Assembly (NCBI GenBank): GCA_029449245.1 | Contig: JANATF010000001.1 | Span: 2,666,001 to 2,730,000 of the forward strand | From: Mortierella alpina | Lineage: Eukaryota; Mortierellomycota; Mortierellomycetes; Mortierellales; Mortierellaceae | Length of the DNA: 64,000 nucleotides | Reading direction: 5' to 3' | Shown here: piece by piece, positions 23,560 to 37,313 of the stretch | How positions within the stretch are numbered: position 1 is the first letter of the stretch | Layout of the letters: each line of letters opens with the position of its first letter | The notes under the pieces: generated by a model | What the model was told of the DNA's origin: nothing | The model's input: only the letters and a program-made list of their open reading frames with translations | Databases searched by the model: none | Made by a program: the position numbers and the translations under genes

Positions 23560-25495
23560 CTATATTTCAAAGGATCCGACGCGCATACCGTCCATGGCCA
23601 TAACAGCCGACGCAGCGCCGTTTAGACTGGGGGGCAAGCAGCTTGTGCTTTGCTCCAGCAGCGTCAACAAGCCATGAATCAGTCGCTCCTGATATTCAAG
23701 TCTTTCTACACCAGGATCTCCACGCCACGCATCCCAGAGCGCCGACTCCTTTGATGGTTCTGAGACTTGAAGTTCCTCTGGTGTCGCTTTCAGATAGAGT
23801 ACTTTCAAAACCTTCTTGCCTCTTCTTTTCCCTTCAACTGCTGATGAGCCTGTGAAATCTGCCCGCAAGAGATCATCCCAGCATATTTGCTGGTCCTGCT
23901 GCGGCTGCTGGTTTGTGAGAATTGTAGAGTCCCAGTTCAACATCCACAGCTAGGAGGTCAACAAGGAACATAAAGACATATGTTATCAACCTGAACAGCT
24001 CTCATATTAGCACTTTTCCAAAGAGGGCGTTAAAGATATCGTAAATACATACCAGCATCATGTCCTGCCTTTTTACACGATCCTGGATAATGAATCGATA
24101 CGTCGCATGGTGCCGTGCAGATTCAAAGATCTCTGCTGCCACATATGGCGCGAACCTCTGCTTTGGAATCACCAACCGCTGCCGCGTCTGCTTGTCTTCT
24201 CCAATAAAGCGGACCAAGTATTTGTGAAATTTGACCTGGATCATCTCAAGATCTATTCATAATACACCTTTAAGTTATAAAGTAGTTCCGAAGATCCGTC
24301 TTGCAACCTTTGATCACAAATGCACAAATGCATCCTTTTCGTTACCTGTTCCGTCTTCGCGTCTTGATTGGTACCAGCCATCTCCAACGGGATACAGACA
24401 TCTTGAGCATGCCAATGGCCGCCATCTCCTCTTGATACCTTTCGTCCACTATCACAGATCGAGTAAAATGAGGAAACATTAGCTGTCGTTGATCTCAAAT
24501 CGTATGCCACTTATCAGATGAAACGATGGAGAAGGTGACGATGGGAATGAATATAGCTATACGTATAGCTCATAATTGAACAATTGTAGTCATTATGACC
24601 TGGCAAGATAGCAGAGAAGGGATGGACCTTGCGGTCACCCTCCTCAAGAGATTAATGTTGGACTGGAGTATCGACAAACAGTGTTCAGAGGCTCGAGACA
24701 CCGGTCTTCTAATAGTCCGTTGGGTTGCTGTTGCCAGCAGTGGGGAGAGGAGCAAATGGTGGGGGGTAATACGGCAAATGCTAGAGAAGGGAGGTCACTT
24801 ACATCAATGGACCGTGCATCTTCTTCAATGGCAACCGCATGGCGCTTTACATCCCCGGCGTGAATCAAGAGATAGGTCCCTCCAACAAGAGCCTGCCCAA
24901 GTCGTGCACCCAAGTCACCCTCGCGAAGTTCAGTAAAGTCCTCCTCGTGGCACATCCAGCAATCCACCAGCTCCTGCCAGTGCTCTGACGGCAGATCGAC
25001 CACTCGACAGATCGGTCCTTGCTGATATCCATGCATTTCCTTCTGTGTAGTTTCAGCTGAAGATCCTTCTGTGCCAGTGGCCACATTGCGTAAGAGCAAG
25101 ACGCTTCCGCAGCAACCACAGGCGAGGTTCTCAAGTCCCTGAAGTTGAGACGCTGGTAGGGGCGAGGCAGGAAACTCGGAGAATGTCACGGAATTCAACG
25201 AGGAGGTATCAGTTGAAGCCATGTTTGGTAAAGCAGTGAGCTTGAGAGCTAGAAAGGACGACTGGGTTGAAGATTGGTCGAGCGTGGTCCGCGTCGGCAT
25301 GACCCGTGCCGGCAGCGACAAGGAATCGCTGTGATGTTGCTCATTGTCAGGACAAGCTGAAGGGATGAGATCAATGGCGTCGGGTCCTACCCTGCAAGAC
25401 AGTCCTGTCGTCGGTACTTGCGCCGAGAGAGAGATGGAGTTGATCTTGGAGTGATACTCTGCATGGTAGCGCACCTTGGGGAGTGAGGAAGGCAT
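23560..25495 (-). CDS. UBE3D / Ipa1-like protein (HECT-like E2-binding family)
   Basis: Minus-strand gene with first exon 25495-24803. Residues carry ACGCCGSVLL and then LPSEHWQELVDCWMCHEED, the Cys-rich and WxELVDCWxCHE signatures of the UBE3D/Ipa1 family. Later exons include LEMAGTNQDAKTEQ (ending near 24349), then MIQVKFHKYLVRFIG with ARHHATYRFIIQD (about 24245-24057), then LWMLNWDSTI through to the C-terminal end (23956-23560; WDAWRGDPGVERL, LPPSLNGAASAVMAMDGMRVG). The junction between exon 1 and the middle exon (24510-24803) is not resolved in phase. Yeast Ipa1 is linked to mRNA 3'-end processing and human UBE3D binds E2 enzymes. A pogo transposon begins 27 bp upstream of the start codon, so its promoter or leader is probably element-derived. 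Confidence 0.8.
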
Positions 25496-25522
25496 GATCT
25501 CTAATGTGACGAGATGAAGGTA

Positions 25523-25646
25523 CAGTGAAATCTCGTTTTTCGGACCAGTTTACTAAGAGAATCGGTCCGATAACTTTTTTGGCAGGAATGAATTGATTTC
25601 TATTTCAAAAAGCGAAAATATTCAGTCACCTGATGGACCGGTGCGC
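25523..25646 (+). repeat. Left terminal inverted repeat of the pogo-type element
   Basis: 124 bp beginning CAGTGAAATCTCG, preceded by TA (25521-25522). It matches the reverse complement of 27973-28096 at all positions but one (C at 25613). Near-identity over 124 bp argues for recent insertion or mobility. Confidence 0.97.
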
Positions 25647-25741
25647 TGTTTTCGTGGACGAGTGTCAATTGACTCCGGCCCTTCCCCTGATTCATTTTTT
25701 CTCCACTCACCACCCCTCACCACACTATTGAGAACTCCACC

Positions 25742-27825
25742 ATGACAAAACTACCCGTCAACCGACTACAGAAACTTCCTCGTCCAGCCAAGGAGAAACA
25801 GTTGCACTACAAACCAATACCTCTGCACCTTCCTATCATCACCACCAAGAGATACACCCAAGCTGAGCTGAAGGAGATTAATCGTGTTCGCCGGCAGAGA
25901 TATGAGGACCTTCTACGCTGCGCCAGGTCTGGCGACACCGTAACGTATATTTTGTTCCCTTCTGCTGATATGTTTGAGGTTCCGATGGCAAAGGTCTGCC
26001 CCACGCTGAGCCTGAAGCTCGAGTATTTGGACATATACCACTATCTCAAGTCCCGCGAGGCTGTTCTCCGCATCAAAGTATCCCGCAGCAACTTTGGTTT
26101 TCTAATTGGTTGCCACATACCCAAGACCACACTTACGCGTATGCTACAAGATGAGGCAAAACTACGAGACGCCAGCAAGATGCTGCCTCTCAGCGCCCAC
26201 TATATCGTTAACCGCAGGCACGACAGACTGGAACAAGTTCTGAATAGCTGGTTGGAGGATCAAAGGAAGCAGAACACCCCTGTCAGTGGCAAGATGATCA
26301 AAAAAGCTGCCTCTGTTACCCATACCATTCTTGCCACCTACAACGATCCTGACGAGAGGCCAGACAGAGAACCATCGTTCACAGCGTCCTGGTTCTCCGC
26401 CTACAAGAAGCGCCATCAGATATCCTACTGCCAGCTGCAGGGCGAAGCAGGTTCAGTCGATATGGTTGCAATCGAACCGGAACTCGTGGAAATCCGCGCG
26501 CTCGCTGCCCAATTTCACCCAAAGAACATCGTGAACTGCGATGAGACTGGCATGTATTTAAAGGAGCTCGATACCAAGTCATACACATCGGTGGATTGGA
26601 CAAGTGGTGCCAAGGCCAACAGGAATGCTCGGGTTACCATTCTATTCTGTATCAATGCCGATGGATCATCTCTGCAATTGGAAGACACCATCGACGCGTT
26701 CAAGCCTTTGATAGTTGGTAAGGCTACGTTTGAGTAATACATGCATCACTAGCTACGTCAACTGACATGTCATGTTTTGCATACTTGCTAGCCACAAATC
26801 ATGCCCGAGGGGTTGACGAGGAGGCCGAGGCCCGTATGGTTATAAAAAAAACCAAGAGTGGGTGGATGACCAGAAGCATCTTTATGGAATGGCTTCAAAA
26901 TTTTGACGACCAACTCTCGGAGCGCACCCTCCTCCTTCTTGACTCATGCCCTGCGTACAACGACATCGATATGCGAGATCCCGAGAACGGCGTCCCCTGG
27001 AAGCACCTTGTCATCCGGCGGTTGCCAGTAAACTCTACTCCAAAGACGCAACCCCTTGACGCTGGTGTTATCAGTGTATTCAAGCGCGCCTTCCTCGAGA
27101 TTCTCAGCCAAGAAACGCACCTCATTCGCAATTACGACAAACGGACGTGCGTTTCGAACGGGGAGGCCTGGTCGCTGATTCCTCACGCATGGAACCGCGT
27201 AAAAGCTCAAACACTACGCAACTGTTTTGCCAAAACGCCAATCCTTCCAGAGGCGATGCGTCAACAGCTTCGAACACAGCCGCTGGCCCAAGCAGATCGA
27301 AGGGAGCCGCTACTTCAGCCTCGACGTAAAGGATATAAAGACGAAGAGAGGACATACTTCGAGCATCTGATCGCCGCGACTTCAGTCGACAACAACTGGA
27401 CGATTGAACCGAAGTCGAACAAAGATGCCCAGGAGGTAGCCGAAGACGAGGTGATTGTTAGAGAGACAGAGGAGGAGGACAAAGGGGAAGATTATACAGC
27501 CAGCCAGCTTTCAGACATATTCGACGACCCACCAAGCTCTCCGCTGGCAGACGACTATTGGGACGCTACGGCTATTATGCTGAGAGATCTGGCCGGGGAA
27601 CATTCTGTGCTCAGTGCGGCTGGCCTTCAAGAGATTAGAAGAAAAACGCGTGGTGGATCTGAGCCGATGTTAAGGCTCCGGAGCGCGTTAAAGGAAGCCG
27701 TGCGCGCCGTTGCTGCTGCTAAAACCGTTGTGGAGGTCGAGGAGCATGAAAGCGAGATAGACGAGACAGACGAGCAAGCGATTATTGATAGTCTATATAG
27801 ACAGAGCAGTCAGGGCAGTCAGTAG
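25742..27825 (+). CDS. Pogo/Tigger-like transposase (CENP-B HTH plus DDE_1)
   Basis: Exons 25742-26717 and 26792-27825 join in phase (LIV/ATNHARG) to about 669 residues with no stop. The N-terminal third has a helix-turn-helix region (SKMLPLSAHYIVNRRH, then LNSWLEDQRKQNTPVSG, TASWFSAYKKRH) of the CENP-B type. The catalytic acidic residues are seen in NCDETGMYLKE, LLLDSCPAYN and TQPLDAGVISVFKRA, the usual D, D, D arrangement of pogo/Fot1. The C-terminal 150 residues are acidic and low-complexity. It should bind the 124-bp repeats, cut the DNA and integrate at TA. The start ATG follows a pyrimidine-rich leader inside the element. Confidence 0.95.
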
Positions 27826-27972
27826 TTTTTTTTCTTGTTGTAATGGAGAAGGTCATCTCTTAGGTCTTTATTTTTTTTTTGGACTAATTTTCTCGAAGGT
27901 CAATCGAGATTGGACTGTACTCGGCCTCTTTTTTTTTTTTAGTCACAGGAGTGACCAAAAGCTGCGCACCTC

Positions 27973-28096
27973 GCGCACCGGTCCATCAGGTGACTGAATA
28001 TTTTCTCTTTTTGAAATAGAAATCAATTCATTCCTGCCAAAAAAGTTATCGGACCGATTCTCTTAGTAAACTGGTCCGAAAAACGAGATTTCACTG
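27973..28096 (-). repeat. Right terminal inverted repeat of the pogo-type element
   Basis: Reverse complement of 25523-25646 with a single mismatch, ending CGAGATTTCACTG and followed by the TA duplication at 28097-28098. Confidence 0.97.
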
Positions 28097-28148
28097 TACA
28101 GGAGATACAGACGGTGTTGTTGGGCGGGAGGCGTGTGACAGCCATTTA

Positions 28149-29867
28149 TTAGAAGAACTTTTTGGCCGCTGTAACCGCCTTCGCGTCTGCGATGATGGCC
28201 TCCACAACCTTCCCTTCCTCTCTTGCCGAGCCGAACGCCTTCGCTGATGGCGCGCCTGCACTGAAGGTAGACACAACCGAGTCCCGGTTTTCGGTGGACC
28301 AGGACGGTGGTCGGGAATCACACTCGCTCAAGGGTGGTGATAACGGTGGAACATTAGGCAGGCCTAGCATTTGCATGCGCTGCGAGTGATTTGGCGGCAG
28401 CGGAGTGTTTGGCGGGAGGATCGCCAGATTCTTGGAAGAGGAGGTTGAGGAGGTCCTGGATCGTCTGCCCTTGCTCTTGCCGGATGCCGTAGGCTGTGCT
28501 GCTTTTGTGCGCGAGGTCACAGTAGATGCTCTCCTCCTAACGGGTCGACCCTCTGCATCGACAGGAACGGCGGGTGGTGGGACTGTTGGTGGTGGGGGCG
28601 GGGGTGGGTGGTTTTGAACCAAGCGCCGAGCAGTTTCTCTAGAGGACCTGGGGCTGACTCCATCAGTGGTATTGCGTGCAGCGTCTTGGTCATGCTTGGA
28701 TAAGGGCCCGGCTGAGGAAGGACGCTGCAGTTGAGACGCCAATGCGATAGAGAATGGAGTAGGTGCTTGAGGGTGATCTTCAGGGAGGGGAGTACTTGGA
28801 CTGGGAGAACTGGTGCGAGGACCGATATGACGGGACGCTGGCGTGGGCGATTCAATTAGTTCCAGCATATCAACATAAAAGGCTTTAGCTGTAGGCGACA
28901 TTCCCTCTGACGTCTCGGCAGCTGGTTCCTTCTGGGGCAAGGCCTTTTGGTCGTGTGGAGTAGAAAACGCAGTTGAAATGCGTCGAGGTAGAGATATCGA
29001 TGTCGTTTTTTGGCGCGTGGTGCGATGATTGTTGTCGCGGGTGCCACTTACGTTTGCCGTCTGCTGAGGACTGTCAAAGGAGGACGCAGGTGTTATTGGA
29101 TTGCCAGGGTTATGGCTGATGTTGCTAGTCCCACGATCCCTCCGCGTTGGCAGCGGTACTACTGGCAATTGTGTGGGCAGAGTGGACACAGAAGAGTGAT
29201 TTGTCGACTGCATGTCCGACGTTGACGATGCGTTTAAACGGAAGTCTGGAAAATGACCTTCCTCAACCACCCGAGGCTGAGGACTCTCTGAGTGAAGTGA
29301 TGGTTGGTCGCCAGCAAAAGCAGTTTTTTCAGGCACAAAATGAAGCTGGAAGCTTTCCAGATCGCTCTGCTGCCGCGATGTAAGAGCCGAGTCCAGTGGT
29401 GTATGAGTGTCATTGGAAGGCGAGTTGAGGTAGGTTTTGGAATGGGAGACCATTTGCTTGCGCCTTCTTCGTTTACTCACACACCACCACAGGAAGCTCG
29501 ACAATACAATCAGCAGAAATGCACCTCCTGCAATCCCTACAATAAGTCCAATGGACTGCTTGCGACTCTCGGCTGTCGCTTGGCTTGGATCGGTCTGGCC
29601 GGGAAGTATGTACTGTGGTGTCGCTAGAGTAGTGTCGTACGGGGTAGCTGAGTCGGCCGTTGGTGAGGGTGTGCATGACGATGAAGTTGTCGGATCACAA
29701 TGTCCATCATCATTGTCCCCCCAACCTTTGCCTCCTCCTTTCCATCGCCAGGACTTATCTGAAGGATCTGATGAACCCGACCCTCCCCAATCACCTCCTC
29801 CATCGTCATGACGCTCCTCAATATACGTCTGTCGACGTGGGTGCCTGGTTGCTTTGTCCATATCCAT
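28149..29867 (-). CDS. Single-pass membrane protein with long disordered tail, function unknown
   Basis: A 572-residue single-exon ORF. Residues 1-105 are Gly/Asp/Trp-rich then Ser/Thr-rich (DDGGGDWGGSGSSDPSD), resembling a wall-exposed stalk. Residues about 106-130 form one strong transmembrane helix (IGLIVGIAGGAFLLIVLSSF), directly followed by the stop-transfer run KRRRRK. The remaining 435 residues are Ser/Pro-rich and disordered, with a polyproline stretch (PPPPPPTVPPPAVP) and a short helical C-terminus (VVEAIIADAKAVTAAKKF). There is no N-terminal signal peptide, so a signal-encoding 5' exon may be missed. The layout resembles fungal wall-stress sensor-like or SKG6-type anchors, but I see no conserved domain. 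Its 3' untranslated region probably runs into the pogo element. Confidence 0.75.
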   Translation of the reverse strand: MDMDKATRHPRRQTYIEERHDDGGGDWGGSGSSDPSDKSWRWKGGGKGWGDNDDGHCDPTTSSSCTPSPTADSATPYDTTLATPQYILPGQTDPSQATAESRKQSIGLIVGIAGGAFLLIVLSSFLWWCVSKRRRRKQMVSHSKTYLNSPSNDTHTPLDSALTSRQQSDLESFQLHFVPEKTAFAGDQPSLHSESPQPRVVEEGHFPDFRLNASSTSDMQSTNHSSVSTLPTQLPVVPLPTRRDRGTSNISHNPGNPITPASSFDSPQQTANVSGTRDNNHRTTRQKTTSISLPRRISTAFSTPHDQKALPQKEPAAETSEGMSPTAKAFYVDMLELIESPTPASRHIGPRTSSPSPSTPLPEDHPQAPTPFSIALASQLQRPSSAGPLSKHDQDAARNTTDGVSPRSSRETARRLVQNHPPPPPPPTVPPPAVPVDAEGRPVRRRASTVTSRTKAAQPTASGKSKGRRSRTSSTSSSKNLAILPPNTPLPPNHSQRMQMLGLPNVPPLSPPLSECDSRPPSWSTENRDSVVSTFSAGAPSAKAFGSAREEGKVVEAIIADAKAVTAAKKFF

Positions 29868-32190
29868 GAATATCGAGGTGAATGGTGATCGCTGGAAGAA
29901 CGTCGTGCCCGAGATGTCTACTCGAGTCTAGAACAAAGGGAGGTCTAAAAGATATTTATAAACATGAGCAACGGTTAAAACTCAAGGTGTGGCACACCAT
30001 GTCTGCCCCAGAACCTGCCCGCTGAATTGAGTCCGAGGAGATGGCAGCAGCCTACGCCCACGGTTGCTTTCCGTTCAAGATGATAAGAGAGCAGGATCAA
30101 CGGTGCTAAAGAGATGTGCAGCAATCGTTACACGATCTCGTTTCACAAGTCCATGAGCTTTCGGAGATGGGAAGTTTGAGGGCGGCGCTCGAGGATCATG
30201 CGGTGTAAGCGACGCACAGAGATGCAGCGGCATAACCAAAGTAATCTGATAACAGAAAATTATGGGGAATAGAGTCGAGAGACCGATCTAGAGCGCACAA
30301 TTGGGTAAATGGAGTCTGGGGCTGTACATTTTAAACACAGACAAGGTCAAAGACCGATGTGGAAAGATCTGCAAACAGTGCCTAAGCTCCGGCTGAAAGC
30401 AAGGCGAGCATCTCCCAGCATGAGGTACAAAGAAGGAACCATACTGCTATTGAAAATAATCAAGGTGTTCGATTCCAAAACACTGTGATAACCATGATAC
30501 TTCACGGATGCCCCGTGAACAAAGCTGTGCTTGACAGCCAGAGTTCACGTTTCGATGACATGTATGAAGAACATAATGGTACATACTCTCGTCTTCCTCG
30601 CCCGTGGTGAGATGAGAATGGTAGGATTACAAGAGTATAAAGTCGATCGTAAGCGAAGAAGAAAATGGAGAGAGGTAGAGAGGGAGCACGAGTGAGAAAA
30701 TAGGAGACGGTGGGTTAACGAAAGAAGGAAAGGAGACGGCTTCCCTGAATGCTGCTCGAACTGTTTCCTTGAGCAATTGTTAAGGAGACCCGGGGTGTCA
30801 AAAAAACGTCGCTGATGAGACCGCTGATGGGCTTGTTAGGATGGCGTCTGAAGGAATGAGATGTCGTGAAAGCGGAGACGCAACGCGCAGAAGTGAAAAG
30901 GTTGTATCAACAGCCTGCGTCTCGATTATCAGTTCTCAGCTCAAGCATCATAGTTGACAAAGTGCGTAGTGTGCATTAGGCCCTGTCTCTTTCATACAGA
31001 CTAAGTCATGCAAGCCTCCAAAGAAAGGCGAGGGAAGGAGAGAGAGTGAAAGAGGGGAGTGAATCACAGGGACCGAGGACCATGGCTCATGACCGCCTAG
31101 AAAGAAGCGCCTGCCTGCTCTATGAACCAAAGGAGAGTAGCGAAGGGGCGCATTAGTGTTCCTTGCCTACAGCAGAGTGCCTTCACGGCGTCCATCATTG
31201 ACTGTTGACTTGAACAGCATGAAAGTTCCGGCGCTCCGCAATCATGCACACCAAAGGTGCTATCGCCATTTATAGTCAGTGGTATCTTCAACAGGTTCGC
31301 CGTGAGCAGGAGCGCGCTAATGTGCTCTGCCCGTAACAACGCTGCGCTGTACATTTCCTAAGTTTAGGCGGTAGGCAACCATACGTTACGCTGTTGTGGT
31401 TCAATGGGCATCAAAAATTGAGTGGAAGAAAAACGTATGGCCCCTGACATCGGCCTTGACCCCCTTTTGCTTTCACCACACTGCCTCGCCCCTCAAACGT
31501 CTCCTTTGCACTCAATCACCAAAGTCCAGATAGGCATTTCATCTCCGCTTTCGGCGACGGCACAAACGAGGAGATGGAGTAGAATGGCCACTCGTGGGGA
31601 AGGATACATTTCTTCGAAGTAAGGCCCAGCATTACATTATTGTTCCCTGAAGGTAATCCCACGATCGAGTCTCATCGCATAGCCTTCTCAGCGTAATAGG
31701 GTCTCAAACTTGTTTTCGATCTGGGAAAGTGACCAGAGTAGACCCTCCCTAAACATGCGCGTTTGCAGGAGCCGAAGACAAGTTAGAGCCGATGTCGATA
31801 GTTTGTCGTGTCGCCAGTCATCAAGCAAAGACAGTGGCGACAAGGGCCTTGAGGGTGAAGGCGTCTTTGGCGATTTGGCCAATTGAAGCTGTAAGTGCTT
31901 TTCGTCCACACGAAACTACAATAATCGCCACCTGGTGTCTGATCGGTGCATGCATGAAGCCTGGGTGGATTTAACGACCATTATTTCCAGTGCCACACCC
32001 GATGACGAGTGCGTTGTTTGTGTTTTCATTTTTTTTTCTATTGTTATCTTCTGTCTTCCTGATTGTTCTTTTCCTTTTCTCCTCCCATCACCTCATCCGT
32101 CCTCAACCCACTCTTCCTCCCCTTCCTCCTCTCCCCCAACTCCCTACTCTTTACGTCCTTTCGTCTCCCCATCCACAGCAGACTCGTCTA
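29868..32190. other. Long intergenic region between divergent genes
   Basis: 2.3 kb with no convincing coding exon. It must hold the promoters of both the minus-strand membrane protein and the plus-strand RNA helicase. A plausible 5'-UTR intron of the helicase has a GTAAGT donor near 31893 and a TTCCAG acceptor near 31990. The last 150 bases before 32191 are strongly C/T-rich. Confidence 0.45.
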
Positions 32191-34993
<2,803 letters not shown>

Positions 34994-35201
34994 ATACGAT
35001 CGAGACCCGTACTACCCGTACTCTCTCCCTCTCTCTTTCTATTTTTTCTTTTTGTTCACCTTTTCCTTTAGCCTTTGTACCATTCTATAACCTCACGACC
35101 TTGCATGCATAACTCTGCGATCACTGCGCTCATTTACAGTGGAAGTCAAGAAAAAAAAATAATAAAAAATCATGAAAAAAATAGTTTGTTGTCGGAATTT
35201 T

Positions 35202-36648
35202 TTACCACATTTCATAGAAACTACCACTTTTGCTAGAGCACCTCTCACGATCCTCGCCTACGCTCCATTTGAGTGCTAGAGCGAATAGACTACTACTACT
35301 CTTGCGCCATGCCGAGGTCTTTTTCGTTTTCAAAGGGTCGCTCGACATGTTCGCCGCACGCGGCAGCTTGGGAATCGTCCGAATTAGCGGTGTTTGGTGA
35401 TGTTCCGATGTCTTTGTAGCGCTGCCTGTTCTCGATCCGACTGCCAAGTCTTCCTTCATAAAGCAAGGGTCTTTCCATTCGCCAATCTGCTCGTGTGATG
35501 GGAAGGGTATTTCAAAGACGGGCATCACTCCTGGAGAAAACAGTTCTGGCATTGTAGCTGCAATTGAGGCGACCGTGTTGTTCTCATCAATTTGCGCTGC
35601 AGGCAAGGAAGCGCCATAGAGTGGTGGTGGAATGGTGAGCGGTTTGAGAGATCGACAGGGCCTGTCAGAGGATGAAGTCGTTGATGTAGAAGAAGCGTCG
35701 GAGGATGCAGATAACAGCGATGAAACGGACGAAAAAGATGAAAAGGATGACGACTCTATGCCAGTGTCCTGAGAGCGTCCCCAAAGTCCTGACCAAGGAA
35801 AGTTCTCAACCTGGTGAAGTGAAGGGATATCTATCGCGTTACCGCCTTGCAGCGGGATAGCACTGACATCCCCTGTATTGATGGCTGCTCTCGAGGGTGA
35901 GAGTGCGGGCGCCGGCGTCGCTGGTCCTGCCTGAGTGGGCGCAATGTCATGAGACTGTTGCTGCTGCTGTAGTAGTAGTTGTTGTTGTTGTTGCTGACGA
36001 AGCTGCTTCGTCTCCTTTTTCGCCATGATCTTTTGCACTTTAGCAAAACTGATCCCGCGCTGTTGATCAAACATCTCGGCAGTCTCGTCGCAATGCAAAT
36101 AAATGCATCGAGTGTGGTTTTTTTGATAGGGACAGGAGGCTCCAGACCAACAGTACTGTGTTTTATAGGTCAAGGCTCGGTTTCGACGCTGCAACTCATG
36201 TGGGTGGTGGACAAACTGACAGCGATCCTCAAATGAGCAATAGCCAGATTCTTGGAACTTGATGCAGAACTCTGTCTTGTAGTTTGGCGGCGTGGACCAG
36301 CTGCCACTCCCATGGTCACCCATCCACCTATGACCCTCAGACTGTGGCCTTGAATTATCGCTGTTGCTCTTTCGGTATTCTTTGGATGCTGGTACCGTCG
36401 AGGAGGTCAATGTCTGTGGGCCTGTCGTAAACAATCATGGTGGCAAAAAAAGGGGACGGGTGAGGACGACGTTACTATAAGACGGCACATGGGTATCTTG
36501 GTTGCTTGGATGTTTGTCAAGTTTTTGTATTGCACTCACGCCAATGGACAGTGACAGGTTTGACGCCTACAGTAGATTCAGCTCTAGAATCGTCGGTTGT
36601 GTCGACTCTGAATAGCTGTTGGGTCGTGGAGAGTTGAGATCGAAGCAT
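35202..36648 (-). CDS. CCCH zinc-finger RNA-binding-type protein with polyQ
   Basis: Two exons, 36648-36540 and 36421-35202, join in phase (VHW/R/PQTLTS) to about 442 residues; start MLRSQLSTTQQLF. The first finger, YKTEFCIKFQESGYCSFEDR then CQFVHH, is a canonical C-x8-C-x5-C-x3-H of the Tis11/ZFP36 kind. A second, divergent finger YKTQYCWSGASC / CIYLH has C-x5-C-x8-C-x3-H spacing. A Gln-rich coiled segment (KQLRQQQQQQLLLQQQQQ) follows, then a long Ser-rich disordered tail. Canonical family members bind AU-rich 3' UTRs and promote mRNA decay; the unusual second finger makes that uncertain here. The single-exon reading would need a TTG start, so I prefer the spliced model. Confidence 0.82.
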
Positions 36649-37313
36649 TTGTGACTCTGAGCCGAGGATGATCAGGGATATTTTGTTCGGTGCGAAGATA
36701 GGATGAATAGCTTGGAACTAGCTTTGAGCAAGCTGAGTAGTTTCGGTCTTTGAAGTAAAAAGGAGAATGGAAAGATTGAAGTGGACATCCTATTTATAAG
36801 AGGAATGGGACATATGCTCCTTGAACATGTTGGTCAAACAGAATAGTGTGGTGCACTGCATTGAAGGGGCATTGTATTGTGGGTAAGAGGCGGCACATTG
36901 CCATGTTGTCCATCGCCCATCGCACGAAATAAGAATGTCCACACATGTATCACACCCCCTGTGCTATTTGCGGTGCGTGGCACTGCGTTCGTTCCTGAAC
37001 GTCCCAAAGAGGAAAGTCTTTGTCGATCCTCCTTTTGTTCCATGAGTAACAAGGCAACTGTTGCAACGAATGATCTTCAATCCTAGCCTGGTCTGAATCT
37101 CATTCCTGAGTGGGAGCACCTCTGCAAGTCTCATCATGGAACAGCGACGCTTTGGTGATTGCTATTGGTTTTAAGGAACGTAATGCTCTCGTGCTATCGC
37201 CGATTGAAAATGTGCGAGCTTGAAGACTCTGAATACAATTTATTCTTCCTGACCACGAGAAAGTCGGTCGCCCAAGGTCTATGCACTGACTTTCATCATA
37301 TATTTGTTGATGC
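36649..37313. other. Intergenic: CCCH gene promoter and 3' end of transporter-like gene
   Basis: Both neighbours are on the minus strand, so this stretch holds the promoter of the CCCH gene and the 3' end of the Pns1-like gene. No coding exon was recognised. Confidence 0.5.

Larger units (their letters stand above)
25523..28096 (+). mobile_element. Complete pogo/Fot1-type (Tc1/mariner superfamily) DNA transposon, TA-flanked
   Basis: A 2574-bp element with 124-bp inverted repeats, TA on both sides (25521-25522 and 28097-28098) and an intact two-exon transposase. It lies between two minus-strand genes. Its right end is about 50 bp beyond the stop codon of the membrane-protein gene (28149). Its left end is 27 bp upstream of the Ipa1-like start codon (25495). 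Without it the two genes would be only about 75 bp apart. All features needed for autonomous transposition appear present. Confidence 0.95.
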
